Assembly: GCA_945910005.1 (NCBI GenBank)
Contig: OX246741.1
Coordinates: 48,514,239 to 48,578,238, forward strand
Source of the DNA: Isoperla grammatica
Taxonomy: Eukaryota > Arthropoda > Insecta > Plecoptera > Perlodidae
Direction: 5' to 3'
DNA: 64,000 nt
The notes beneath the pieces were generated by a model. That model searched no databases, had not been told where the DNA came from, and saw only the letters and a program-made list of their open reading frames with translations. Every line of letters starts with the position of its first letter. Positions within the stretch are counted from its first letter, which is position 1. Positions 45,644-57,132 of the stretch are shown here, one piece after another. The translations under genes were made by a program, and so were the position numbers.

Positions 45644-47628
45644 GTAATTCTAAATAATATGTTAAAATGTAGGCCTACGTTGCAGGCAGCACTGGAACAA
45701 TAACACAGTGTGCGTTTGGATATGAGAAGTTCTGGCCGTCGTAATCACATTTACTGACATGCCAACACCAGATGCCAACAATAAATTACAGATCGCAAGA
45801 ATTATTTGCAAACCGATATCAACATTGCATAGTTACATTTTTATTTTATTTTAAATTAGATAATGAACTCAGTCTAGGGATTAGAAGGATTAACGTTTAA
45901 GCGTGTAGTGGTGGGTTAGAGGTTATTATATTTGTCACAGGGTTAGCAACTGTAATTCAAGTTTTAAATAAATAAAGACGAATATAATAAAAATTGTGAT
46001 TTAACATCTGCTTGATCCATAAACTAAGTATTGTTTACATTCACAGTTTTGGGTGGGCATCTATAGGGAGGGGGGTGGGGGAAGTGTCCATGACCCTCAT
46101 TCATCCAAGCTCTCGAGTATCAACAAGACTTCAAGTGTCTTCTTTGCAGATGTGAAGGAGTACAAGGTCAAGGGATCATTTAAGAAGTGTTGGGACTACT
46201 AAACCAGCTCGATATCGTCACAAAATCTCCCTTTCGAAATGCCACTCAATAAGACATGGAATTTCGGGGGGGGGGGGGGGGGGGGGGGTTACTATGTACA
46301 TATTTTACATATTATTTAGTTTTACAAAATCAATCATGATGGGGTTTGGTTTGGACTTCGGAGATAAATAATTAACAAATCGGAATAATGACGACAAAAT
46401 TCGCCGCCATAAAACCATCTATCTGCGGTAAATTTGTGCTGTTGGCCTTTGTAAAGCCTCCGTCTGTCATTTAAGTTCATGCAATACGAGCTACTGATAA
46501 CAACACGACGTTGGGCGTGAATGATCGCTCATCGTGCACTGAAACACAGGTGTAGCAGTCGCGCGCTCGCAGGCCAAACCATCATACTGCGTCACAGAGG
46601 CCGCCGACCAATCAGCGCGCGTTTCTTCGCGGCAAGAGGAAATTCAAATAAATGTGATATTCAATTCGTTATTAAACCCGTTCAATAATAATTTTAAAAA
46701 AAAAACTTTTGCAAATGCAATTGTTGGACACCAGACTGTAAAACTAAGTACTTGTTACACTAAAAAAAATCGTATGCATGTTCCCTATTATGAATTCAAT
46801 GTTTTAGCTTTCCTTTAGAAATGCTGACAATGTCATATGTGTTCATCAGTTCCTTGGTTCTGCATTCCAAAGTGATCTAATGAGGTATTAAAGAAGGAAA
46901 CTAAAATTGAAAAATGCATGTTTTAGATTGAAAGATTGTTTTTAATTTATGCTTTCAGTTGAGATGTCGTGTCGGAACACACATGAACACGGATGAGGTG
47001 GAAACGCAGCAACACAAAGAACTATTTTGCAATTCCATGTGGTATAGATGACTCAAAACTAACATAGATAGAGCTGCTAGGCAACCTCCTTTCAGCGCAA
47101 TTGATGAATAATAACGATTTAAAACAACAATGAAAATTTACAGCTAAACCACTCTTCTTAGAAGTTTATTCTCTAGCCACCAGAATGCATCTAGGCTATT
47201 TTGAGGACTCTATAGTTATTTGACTGAATTATTTGCGTATTTCAATAACTACAACACATGTCATGGCTCTACGAAAGATTTTACTGCTAATAAGTGACCG
47301 ATTTCCTGTGGTGAAATGTCTGGAACAATTTTTCAAAAGGATTCCACCAATATTAAAAAATGAAATTAACGTCATATTTAAAGTCATATCGGAAGAATAC
47401 AAACATTGATATGTGTATGTGAATGTAAATATGTGACTATATGAATTAATTTAACATTGAATGATCTCTTCGTGTTTTAATAAGAATTCAAGTGAGTTTT
47501 TATAATATTGTAATCAGTAGGCCTGATATTTAAGATTAACTTAATTTCCACGTTATCCAAAATTCAAATTTATATTTTCTAAACACTTTTAACTTGAACT
47601 GTTCAAATTGCTATACGTACATTTTCAG
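45644..47628. other. Intergenic or intronic, possible regulatory patch
   Basis: A G run lies at about 46266-46288. At 46095-46250 a frame with ALEYQQDFKCLLCRCEG, an in-frame stop and EVLGLLNQLDIV might be a decayed exon, but has no clear family. The segment 46380-46640 (GTCATTTAAGTTCATGCAAT, GACCAATCAGCGCGCG with a CCAAT box) is unique and GC-richer, like regulatory DNA. Confidence 0.35.
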
Positions 47629-47846
47629 GATTATTTGATTGTCTGCATAGGTTCATATGAACTCTTAGCGAACAAGAACGAACTATATGAAACCCAGGAA
47701 CATGGGTTCTATAATCTTAAAGAAAAAACGATAATTTCAGTTACCTTGATGCAAAAACCTCATCCTCTCAGCGTTCTCGAATACCATTTAATTGAAATCT
47801 TTGAAAAGGAAAACAAAACAATCTTGACTTATGAAGGACCCAACAG
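47629..47846 (+). CDS. Orphan internal exon, unknown protein
   Basis: A 218-bp open segment lies between a good acceptor (CATTTTCAG, ending 47628) and a good donor (AACAG|GTAACT). It starts in phase 0 and ends after two bases of a codon. The frame encodes 72 residues beginning DYLIVCIGSYELLANKNELY and ending KENKTILTYEGPNR. The alternation of charged and hydrophobic residues (TIISVTLMQ, HLIEIFEKE) suggests a beta-rich domain, perhaps immunoglobulin-like, but I do not recognise the family. It contains NKT, a possible N-glycosylation site. No partner exons are identified nearby; it could belong to a gene with long introns or be a stray copied exon. Confidence 0.45.
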
Positions 47847-48771
47847 GTAACTCATCATCCCATCAAATATTAACATGTTTTATTATTGTATTTATTGAAA
47901 TTTACCCGCTCGAGAGCGGGAAGGCCAATGTAGGGCACAAATTGCCCTCTGTAGCCATATGCAGAAACGAGAGTAAGGACTAAGTACTAACTAATAATAT
48001 GAAGTGTCAAACAGGGTTTGAAGTTGGAAGAACACACGAAAAAAGTTAAAGAAACCAACAGTTCAATTTCTAAAAACGCACTAAAATGTAATCGTAAAAC
48101 CACACGCAAATAACACGCAAGTAAAAGGACGACACAAAACGAATTGTATTGAATTATAAATATATATATTTTTTCTAAATTTTTTCTTCATGTTCTTTCT
48201 TATTAACATACTTTTTTTAATTATTTAATATATTGCGTTCTTTAATTTTATTGTATTTCATTTCTCAATTATTTTTTCTTGTTCTTGATTTTTTTTAATA
48301 GTAGGCCTACAGCAGTTTGTTTTGTTTTTGTTGTTATTGTTATTTATGATTTCATTATTATTAATTATTTGCTTAGTCTAGTTTTATTTAAGGTCCTCCT
48401 TTGTAAATTTGTTTTTATAACTGAATAGGATAGACATTAAATAAATAAATGAATATGGAGAGATATTGGGCTGCAAAGCTCTAACATACATTGCAGTTTT
48501 TTCAATTTCAAATATTCAACAACTGACCGCTAAACACCTGCCACTAAGATGCATGTAGTCTATTTTTAGTTCCATATAAACGATGTATTTATAACTGAAA
48601 TATTTTTTTTAATACACAAAGAGTCACGAATACAGCCTAAACCTGCATATAAATGCAACCAACCACAAACCGTCATGTGTTTAATTGAATTTCGGATTTT
48701 ACAATATAATAATTGTGTAATGATAAACGTTTTGCGGTTAGAACCTTTCTTATATTCTGCACAGAGTTCCA
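47847..48771. other. Intergenic or intronic, no recognised gene
   Basis: AT-rich DNA. A small palindrome, CCCGCTCGAGAGCGGG, lies near 47907-47922, followed by AGGCCAATGTAGGGCACAAA, which may be a retroposon end. The 48150-48450 part is T-rich and low in complexity. Confidence 0.4.
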
Positions 48772-48779
48772 ATAATATA

Positions 48780-49868
48780 CAGTGGCGTGCCGTCCATGGA
48801 AGCAATGGAAGCATTGCTTTCATTTTATTTTTAACTAAATTACCTATGTATACCCTCAATGCTGGCTAACAATATCGCTTACCAGTAACACTAAAATAGA
48901 ATTAATGAACCAAACTTAACTACCCGAATTATGCGAAATAACTGACAGCGCAATGAAAAATCCTTGTACCATATTCTACGAGTTTGAATTCGAGCGCCAG
49001 GCCTTCGCTGTGGGCCAAGCGACGAGGGTGGCCGAGGGTTGACGAAGAAAAGCCGAGTGGAAGCAATGCCTCGGATTGCCTCCACCCAGCACCCATAAGC
49101 CAGACTGTTCCGAGAGACACGTGGGTTTGAAAGTTGTTCGTGTTTTTACCTCTTTATAACCGTAAAACTGTTTCGTTTATTTTCTAAATTCATTCAGTGT
49201 GAGAAAGAATGCGATTCTACATTGATTAGTTGATTATTTGAGTATAATTGTAGTGTGTGACAAATGTTTGGTGTGTTGTTCATCTACGCGCGAATAAGCA
49301 ATATGAAGGATTGCTTCCGAGTCTGCGGGCTCGATCGGATCGCTTGCTGTGGGCCAAGGATCTAGGTCTAGCGCGGATGTGGAGGATCTAGGTCTAGCGC
49401 GAATGTGCACTCCTTTCTGAATTTGTACTATCAACTTTCAATAACCATGAATATGATTGAATGTTATGTAATCGATGAATTATTTGCGCGCCCATTTAGC
49501 ACTCGATATTTTCAAGAAAAATGTGCAATTATTGAGAGTGGCCGACCAACATCAGCTCTGCCAAATCTCAATTCAAAAACCAAAAAATGCACTCGGCATT
49601 TTAGCACTGATATTTTATAATGGATCAGATTTTTGTTCGTAAATTTCTAATGGTAAATTGCCTAAAACTCGTTAAAAGGCTCGTACGGCAATCACGATAA
49701 TCCAAAAAAATCCGGGGCTATGCGCCCCGGACCCGCATTGACTGGGGGGCCTTCCCCCCAGACCCCCCATGCATGTATTAGGTGGGGAGGTCTCGCAAGT
49801 GCCATTGCCAAGGGATTACTTAAAAAAGTAGTTGCTTCCCCCATTAGAAAAGTCACGGCACGCCACTG
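48780..49868. mobile_element. Non-autonomous hAT transposon with 8-bp duplication
   Basis: The left terminus is CAGTGGCGTGCCGTCCATGG and the right terminus ends CACGGCACGCCACTG. An identical 8-bp duplication, ATAATATA, flanks it at 48772-48779 and 49869-49876. The 1,089-bp interior lacks a transposase. It has the GGGGCTATGCGCCCCGGACC and CTTCCCCCCAGACCCCCC words often seen near hAT ends, and an internal 30-bp direct repeat (GGATCTAGGTCTAGCGCG at about 49358 and 49384). Confidence 0.93.
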
Positions 49869-50295
49869 ATAATATATCGCCTGAGGAATACGATGATATT
49901 AAAATGAATTCAATCAGTTTGACCACAAAACAGAGGTTTTCTAGACCACCAATTCTTTTATTCAAATATCACGAATATATGGGATAGGTATAATTTTATT
50001 TTAAGAATTAATGGTTGCATTATCGTGAAAATAACGTAAAGTTGTTTAGCGATATCGAGCGTTGGCATAAGTTCGTCAGTGGCAGCCAATGACTTTCCAG
50101 GTGATGCCTAACCTTCAGTGAATTGAATCAGCCCCAACATTTTGTACTACTATATGTAAACAAAGAACTTATTTTTTTAACTAGTTGTACGATTTTAAAT
50201 CGTAGTACGATTTTAAATCGTACAATGAAGACCACATTTAAATTGTTAGTAGACTATTCCCCTGTGATTGAACACACAATAACTGACTGATGGTT

Positions 50296-50430
50296 GATGC
50301 ACAGTTGAGTCAAGTATGTAGATATGTTTATGGTTGCTATGGAGTTTGTTTTTCTATGGAAAATAGCATGTAATAAAACTATTACATAGCAACAATCTTG
50401 TACTTGACTTGACATTGTTGACTGTGCATA
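50296..50430. mobile_element. MITE, family with core GTTGCTATGGA (second copy)
   Basis: Ends are ATGCACAGTTGAGTCAAGTA and its imperfect complement ending GTTGACTGTGCAT. The inside carries GGTTGCTATGGAGTTTG, GGAAAATAGCATGTAATAAA and ACATAGCAAC, as in the element at 7931-8056. The terminal sequences of the two copies differ while the cores agree. Confidence 0.75.
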
Positions 50431-51230
50431 CGGCCCATTGGTAACCATGGTTTCAAAAATGCACAATATCGTCTAGGAGTCACCATGTTTGTCGGAGCAA
50501 AGTAGTTCCATTACCAGAGTAACTACTATAGTACTACCCACCCTCAAGTCTGATCTTCTGTGGGTATAGTGGCCTCGTTCAATTATAAACATTGTGTCAG
50601 AAACCATTAGCACACCTTTTCGTGTCAAACAATGTGTTATGCCATTAACTAAGGATCAACCTTTGTACAATACGATAAATGAAAATAAATCTGAATCTGA
50701 TTAAGGGGAGTAAAAAGGAGTAAAAGGGAGTAAAAGTTTGGTGAAACAAGAGCAAAAATCATAATGTCCTTCAAACCCACGAAATCCATTATCCCCGAAC
50801 AACCATATCGTTAGTTCTCTAAAGCTGTAAAAAGCGAAACGTTTAGTAGAAGAAAACAGTCGCCGATGATTGTCAACAGCCCCTATTTCCGTTTTACCGT
50901 TATATTAGATCACATGTCGACCACTTAGCGCTAGTGTAGCCGGACCCTCCCCCACCCAACTACCATCATCCAGCAAATGTCTTTTCATTCCTCGCATTAT
51001 CTCCCACAGTTAAACGCAACGTGTAGCCTAATTGGGCTGGTTTTTGTCCTTGTGCTGCGAGGAAGAGAAGAGACAAGCAAGCCAGCCGTGGCTGCCGAGC
51101 CGCTGATTGCCATCTGGGAGGGAAGCGGCGGACATTAACGACGATTAACTCCGCTAACCAGTCGTTAACTGCTGAGGTGTTTTTACCGGGGAAGACTTGC
51201 GTCGCCACTGAAACCACTAAACGGGCGTTC
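50431..51230. other. Intergenic, LINE tail and possible regulatory DNA
   Basis: At about 50640-50700 the words TTTGTACAATACGATAAATG and AATAAATCTGAATCTGATT look like a LINE 3' end. Then (GGGAGTAAAA)n-like purine DNA lies at 50703-50735. The segment 50940-51230 is GC-richer and unique (CTAATTGGGCTGGTTTTTGT, GACATTAACGACGATTAACT), and could be a regulatory element. No gene is recognised. Confidence 0.4.
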
Positions 51231-52085
51231 TACCGGGGCAGGCTAACAGATGACGCGGCATAATACGCAGTCTGGGGTGGAGTAAAAGATGACGCGGCAT
51301 AATGCGCAGGCTGGGGTGGAGTAAAAGATGACGCGGCATAATGCGCAGGCTGGGGTGGAGTAAAAGATGACGCGGCATAATACGCAGACTGGGGTGGAGT
51401 AAAAGATGACGCGGCATAATACGCAGACTGGGGTGGAGTAAAAGATGACGCGGCATAATACGCAGTCTGGGGTGGAGTAAAAGATGACGCGGCATAATGC
51501 GCAGGCTGGGGTGGTGTAAAAGATGACGCGGCATAATGCGCAGGCTGGGGTGGAGTAAAAGATGACGCGGCATAATGCGCAGGCTGGGGTGGAGTAAAAG
51601 ATGACGCGGCATAATGCGCAGGCTGGGGTGGAGTAAAAGATGACGCGGCATAATGCGCAGGCTGGGGTGGAGTAAAAGATGACGCGGCATAATGCGCAGG
51701 CTGGGGTAAGGTAAAAGATGACGCGGCATAATACGCAGACTGGGGTGGAGTAAAAGATGACGCGGCATAATACGCAGTATGTGGCAGATTAAAGACCACT
51801 CGGCATAATGTACAGTCTGGGGCAGGTTAAGACATAACGCGGCATAATGCGCAGGCTGGGGTGGTGTAAGAGACAACTCGGCATAATGCGCAGGCTGGGG
51901 TGGAGTAAAAGATGGCGCGGCATAATACACAGTATTGGGCAGGTTAAAGACAACTCGGCATAATGTACAGTCTAGGGCAGGTTAAGAAACGACGCGGCAT
52001 AATACGCATTCTGGGGTGGTGTAAGAGATAACTCGGCATAATACGCAGTTTAGACGACGCGGCATAATTCACAATCTGAGGCAGG
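51231..52085. repeat. 39-bp minisatellite upstream of the secreted-protein gene
   Basis: The core array (51240-51780) repeats a 39-bp unit: GATGACGCGGCATAATGCGC then AGGCTGGGGTGGAGTAAAA, with TACGCAGAC/TACGCAGTC variants. Units right of 51780 are progressively more diverged and of variable length out to about 52085. There are about 14 good and seven or eight degraded units. Since 39 is a multiple of three, the minus strand is open over long stretches (13-residue period PAHYAASSFTPPQ), but there is no start context, splice context or single intact frame across the array. It ends about 460 bp before the TATA box of the gene at 52614. Confidence 0.93.
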
Positions 52086-52450
52086 TCAAGAGCTAACGCG
52101 GCACCATGTATAGTGTTTAGCCTGGCACAAGCTAAGGGACAAGAGTATGTGTACAGTGTACTTGCTAATAATTCGAGGTTTTGTGTATAGCATGTTAATG
52201 CATTGTTTAGATTTGCATTTGTACTTAGCTTATCCATTATCTACTTTGAATATTCTGAGATAACTCTCGCTAGTTTGAATAATAACTAATTGCCTTCATC
52301 CGTTGCAAGAGCGTGTGCAATGCCACAGGTTTATATCATTATACATGCGCACATTGCTTCTAATACCAATGAACTAACCATTACGATATTGATGACTCTC
52401 AATTTCTACTGTATCATCCACGTGAAGTGACTCCAATTGTTGCAATTTAA

Positions 52451-52556
52451 CCAATCGGAAATGAGCTCAGTTAAAACTCGTAACAATCGCACAAATTGTA
52501 GTGTAAATTATGTTGCAAATTGTGGTGATCTGAATTATGGCAGCCTCGTATATAAA
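52451..52556 (+). promoter_or_regulatory. CCAAT and TATA promoter of the secreted-protein gene
   Basis: CCAAT occurs at 52451-52455 and TATATAAA at 52549-52556. Transcription would start about 30 bases later, near 52580, giving a 5' UTR of only about 35 bases before the ATG at 52614. The spacing is that of a compact, strongly regulated pol II promoter. Confidence 0.6.
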
Positions 52557-52613
52557 ACGCTAATAACTTTTGAGGTGGTTCTGTATTTCCACCAGTTTAC
52601 TTGAGAGGTAGTC

Positions 52614-55045
52614 ATGGTTGTGAAGTGTTTTTTTATGTATGTTATTGTGATACTACCCATCGTACAGGTATTTGCTTATAGTTTTATTTGTATTCTTAAA
52701 TGCATGCCGTAAGTTTATAATACTTTATGTCACATCTATTAAATTGTATTTCTATAAAATACAATATGACATTTCCACATTCATTTGGGTGGTTTCCTGA
52801 AATATCATTAACGTCAGGTTTATGTTTGGATTATTGACTTTGTCACTTCGAATGACATTTCTGAAGGAATATATTTTATCTTTCACACACATGTTTGTGT
52901 GTGACTCTGTTTTGAGCTCACCACAGTAAAACTGGCCGAGAAACAAACGCTGCTTCATCAATTCGTTATCCTCCCAAACCAAGCATTAATATAACCGTTT
53001 TATATCAAGTGGTGTAAATACATTGAAACATAATATACACAATGCATTAAGTTTTCATTAGGGATACGGCCAATTTTGCGTCTTCTATAAGTTGTCAACT
53101 AATGCGCGACAAAAAATTTCTTTACACACTTTTCTGTTTGGCAGTACGAAATGTATATACAACCATAGTTTGAGTGTAAACAAATCTCTAGTTCCTTAAG
53201 TATTGTTTAAAATAATTGATTGTCATTAATTGGATCATTGCTTTCATACAGTTTCTTGGTAATGTAGAATTTAGTGAGTTTGTTAGAAATGCAATATTCT
53301 AGGCCGTAAGCTTGCTTCAAAATGTATGTTTGTATTTCTATTTGCCGATGTAGGTAGCACACACTCAAACAGTAAATCTACGTTGTTGTGTATCGTCTTT
53401 CGTTATTTTCCATCTATTTTCAGTCACCACTCATCGCCGTTCGTGTAATGTATTGTATTTATTCTCAATATCTTATCAGTCAATAAATTCCAATCATCAG
53501 TGGTGATCCAAAGTTTACTGAATAGTAACGGATGGAGAAGGAACTCATAGCTGACCAGCTTTGGGTGTAGTGCATAGGTCAGAAGCAGTGACACCCTTGA
53601 AGAAAAGGGTACGTGTAACCCCCTCACTGCCCCAAAACTGTCACCATTGTTTACCACCATTCCCTTATCTACCTTCTAGAAGAATCCCACCATCTACAGT
53701 TAGAGTTATTATTCAAGTAATCTGTCTTTAATTTTAGTGCAATTATTCTAGGTTACTATTACACAACAGCTGTGCGATTATAACACAAACTTGTGATGAG
53801 TGTTGATGACAATTAAGTAGTTTTGTAACCTTGTTGAATACTCATGGAAGCAAATATACCCACATGCAAAGACTTTTAACAAGATTATTACATAAACGCC
53901 TGGTTACCTTGAGTATGTTAGAGATTATTGTTTGTTAACTTTATGTGTTTTCGTTCCAGGGAAACCCATTGCATACGGATGTGACATCTAGATCAGCATC
54001 TCCAGGAGACATATTCGAACTGATTTTGAATGTTGTCAACTTTGCAAATGACATCAAGAAGAAGTTGACTGAACCATCATCACCTTCAACAGTCATAAAC
54101 GTTCGCGAGGGAGTGGAAAGGGCGACGAAAGCAATCGAAAACGCCCGTATTAAACGTAGCACAAGGAATCCCATGAGCGTTGGAGTTGATGTGAGCGATG
54201 AGGGAAGTGGAGGCAAGGTGTTGTTGGAAAGGGTGGTTGGCTGGGCACTGAAGCAGTCGAATGGAGGTACGACCAATATTGGCGAGGTAAGGAACTGCGT
54301 TCAAGAAAAGGAGCAACAACTGGTGAACGTCGTCATGGATGTCAGACAAGAGTTGCAGAAGTGCTTCTCCACGAGTCATCCCCAGAGTCCCCCAGAGGAA
54401 CATCCTTCAGTCGAGCATAGTGCAAATTTGAAAGGTGATGTGGCAGAAGATTATTCATCGGAAGAGGAAGAATATGCAGGAGATTATGCCAGTGAAACGG
54501 CAGAATATTATGATTCAACAGAAGAGCCAATGAAAGTATTGCTGACGGATCCTAAAGACCACGTAGATGTAGATGGTAAAACGTTTGGATTAGAGGAAGA
54601 AGACAGAATTAAATCAGAAGATACGAAGATGACGGGTAAGAACAATTCCAACATTACTCTGGTGCTGGGAGACGACAAGATATTGAATGGGGATGTTCAA
54701 GATGATATGAAAACCTTCCATAGGTCGCCAGAAGAGAACGTCCAGCCGACAGGGTTACCGGGTAGTGTTTCTGACCTTGGGGTCAGCACCAGTGAGGACG
54801 ACGCGGGACAACGGAAGGAGGAGGGTGAGAGGACGCCGAAGAAGACCTACGAGGATGGGATGAAGGGGGCAGCAACGAACAAGACAGCCCCTCCAGCCTC
54901 CAGAGAGAAAACTCACACCTCGACGGAAACATCAGCTTCTCGTGGTTCCCCTTTAAACGTGGGCTGCGCTGGGGCGGCAATTCAAGAGGGCCGTCAGAAA
55001 ATAGACGACATGGTTAGACAGATAAATCGCTGTTTCGTTCATTAA
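52614..55045 (+). CDS. Secreted acidic protein, two exons, unknown family
   Basis: Exon 1 is 52614-52667 and encodes MVVKCFFMYVIVILPIVQ, a signal peptide: short basic start, then a long hydrophobic core. It ends at CAG|GTATTT. Exon 2 is 53960-55045, after an acceptor TTCGTTCCAG. Both join in phase 0, giving 379 residues. The mature part begins GNPLHTDVTSRSASPGD and has an amphipathic helical segment (DIFELILNVVNFANDIKKKL), then a second helix-rich part with two cysteines (RNCVQEKEQQ, LQKCFS). Next comes a very acidic Tyr/Glu stretch (SSEEEEYAGDYASETAEYY), a low-complexity Lys/Glu/Ser/Thr middle, and a short C-terminal helix with two more cysteines (NVGCAG, INRCFVH). Possible N-glycosylation sites are NNS, NIT and NKT. 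Nothing resembles an enzyme. The acidic tract could suggest calcium or matrix binding; that is inference only. A TATA box lies at 52549 and an AATAAA at 55574. The 1,292-bp intron might hide a further small exon. Confidence 0.82.
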
Positions 55046-55573
55046 TTAAATATACTATAGGTGCTCCACGCTAACTTTTATGTTGCTGTCTAAATGAGGT
55101 TATAAACTCATTTTCTATAACAATGTATAGTGCTTATGTATATTCACACACGGGTTTGAGGGATTTAGTACTAATATTTAAAACTTAACGAAGTCGGGTC
55201 GTTTCACACAGTCAAATGGTCAAAGATTTTCATGTAGAAGATACGTTCACAAGAAATAAGCTCTTTGAAATACATTAGTTTTATCAAAACAAGAGACCAT
55301 GCAAGCAACCAATTACACCTAACAAACTTTTGGGTCTCATTAAAAGCTAATACTGTAACACATTAGTTGTAAGCACTCCAGTAGTCACTCTAGTATTGAA
55401 TTGAAAAATAATTATGCCGGCGTGACTTTCATTGTTGGGTCTATCTTTACCACATTCATGTTTGGGTTACTTCGCTTCATGGGACCAGTAATTATATATT
55501 CAATATAAGGAGGCTTTTCCGACGTAACACTTTTAACGCATTGATAGGCGGCAAGACAGTTAATTTCATTATA

Positions 55574-55579
55574 AATAAA
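55574..55579 (+). terminator. Polyadenylation signal AATAAA
   Basis: The first AATAAA downstream of the stop codon at 55045, in an AT-rich context (ATTATAAATAAATACAC). It implies a 3' UTR of about 550 bases. Confidence 0.5.
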
Positions 55580-56199
55580 TACACTCGAAACAACATTATT
55601 TATCTTGTTTTATTCTAAACCAAGTAATTATGACATGAGCACAGACATGAGCTTTAATATACTACAACCGAAAATTTTTACTTGTTTTACTACTTTAAAA
55701 CATTTTCTATTACCCTTCTTGTATATGTGGCAAAACTCCCAGTTTTAGTGGTCTACTACAAAAAATAAAAAATAATCGTTCTGAATATAAAAACATTTAG
55801 ATGTCAAACGTAAGAAAAGATTTCCATTCATAAAAGTTAATTGGAAATTCCACACGTTATTATGGGGTGAAAACAGGGCAGAGCGTCATAATGAGGTGAC
55901 CAATCACATTCAAACAAAACTAGCAATTTTCAAGATTATTTTACTTCTAACAGCATAGTAGTAACACAAATTCAGGAAAAAAATGCTTTTCAGGAATCAA
56001 TAACAAACAATATGTGTTTTTCAACAGATATGTATTTAATTCATTCAACAGCGAGGAAAACATGTGGATCTTTGTAACTAAATACAAATTTAAAAAAATT
56101 ACTTTACAAAATACATAATTATGTTCTGAGATTTGTCTTTCAATTTTACATATACTTGTACCGATGTTAAAAATGAAGAACGGTTCCCTAAAGATGATT
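55580..56199. other. Intergenic, no recognised feature
   Basis: AT-rich DNA downstream of the secreted-protein gene; no gene or repeat is recognised. Confidence 0.5.
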
Positions 56200-56330
56200 T
56201 TCATGATTGATCTAGAAAGCCGTGATTTGATCTAAGAATCCTTGATAGTGTTGTACATTGTTGTCATTGAAGATCTAGAAGATCCGTGAATAGCTCTATC
56301 TAAGGGTCTTAGATCAATTCTGAAAAAGTA
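56200..56330 (+). repeat. MITE-like TTTTTCAGAATTGATCTA repeat, copy 2
   Basis: It starts near TGATTGATCTAGAAAGCCGT, contains ATTGAAGATCTAGAAGATCC and AGCTCTATCTAAGGGTCTTA, and ends GATCAATTCTGAAAAAGTAT. The ends are inverted relative to each other. It matches 57133-57285 in the same orientation and 8594-8745 inverted. Confidence 0.75.
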
Positions 56331-56844
56331 TATTGCGAACATAGCAAGTCAACTAAACCGACCAGTTTTCGGACACATCCATTTCTTCTCTAACACATTT
56401 TAAATCCTTCGCCTCTCTTTCACACCACTTCAACCACATACAAACAAAAATCCCCAAAATATTACATGTGAAATGAATAAAACCCAGAAAAGTGCGCTAA
56501 CGAATCTGTCCGTAAAACACTTTGTCCGTAGTCGGTGGCGTCGGTGGCGTTGCGTCGCAGTGGCGCAGTCATCTGTCACCGCCTTGCGGACAAAGCTTTG
56601 CAGGGCGGTGACATTGTTGCCATTGTTAGAAGCTCTGTTGCCTGAACACGAGCATCCGCTCTTGCTTGGTATAGCGCTGTCCACAAACTTGGCGCTTAAG
56701 GGTGGGGTTACCCTAGCTGGATCGGGGAAAGGAGATAAACAATTTAATGTCAGCTGTTTAGCGTACATTGTGGGACCACAAGGATCCAGCATAGTAAAGA
56801 TAGTTAAAAAAAAAAATTAAATACACAGGGTTTTCAACAATTTC
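56331..56844. other. Intergenic, GC-rich patch
   Basis: The stretch 56515-56720 is GC-richer and contains a local hairpin (GTCACCGCCTTGCGGACAAA versus GCAGGGCGGTGAC) typical of a small MITE. It is open on both strands over about 110 codons, but without any family resemblance or splice support, so no gene is called. Confidence 0.4.
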
Positions 56845-56848
56845 TAAG

Positions 56849-56996
56849 GGCCGGTCTTACAATCGGCTAATAGGAAAGTTATTTGTAGCAATTAAGCTAT
56901 ATTGGGAGGATTTCAAAGGTTTTGATTGGTCGTTGCCATGGAGACAACAAGCTATTCGACGAATAAGTATTTATTGAGACATTGTAAGACTGGACC
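56849..56996. mobile_element. MITE with GGCCGGTCTTACAAT ends
   Basis: The left end GGCCGGTCTTACAAT and right end ATTGTAAGACTGGACC are inverted repeats with two mismatches. TAAG directly repeats on both sides (56845-56848 and 56997-57000) as a likely target duplication. The interior contains GGTCGTTGCCATGGAGACAA. 148 bp, non-coding. Confidence 0.82.
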
Positions 56997-57132
56997 TAAG
57001 TGTTGTTATATAAATGATTTTGTAACATATTGGTGAAGCTTTAAGTATTGATAAAATAATATCTTCAAGAATTGACAGTTAAACTGTCATAGTAATTGGA
57101 AACATTTTAAAAACATTATTAAATAGTTGATT

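Noticed and set aside
46095..46250. A third exon of the THAP gene (frame with QDFKCLLCRCEG)
   Set aside because: It has an in-frame stop, an upstream stop close to its start and no convincing splice pair; it stays a weak suspicion.
51217..51930. Minus-strand frames of 189-237 codons in the 39-bp minisatellite
   Set aside because: Two overlapping frames are equally open, the longer one changes its repeat phase midway, there is no credible start or signal peptide, and the array decays toward one side as non-coding repeats do.
56430..56820. Overlapping frames of 115-120 codons on both strands
   Set aside because: Both strands are open through a GC-rich hairpin; no domain or splice evidence distinguishes either as a gene.
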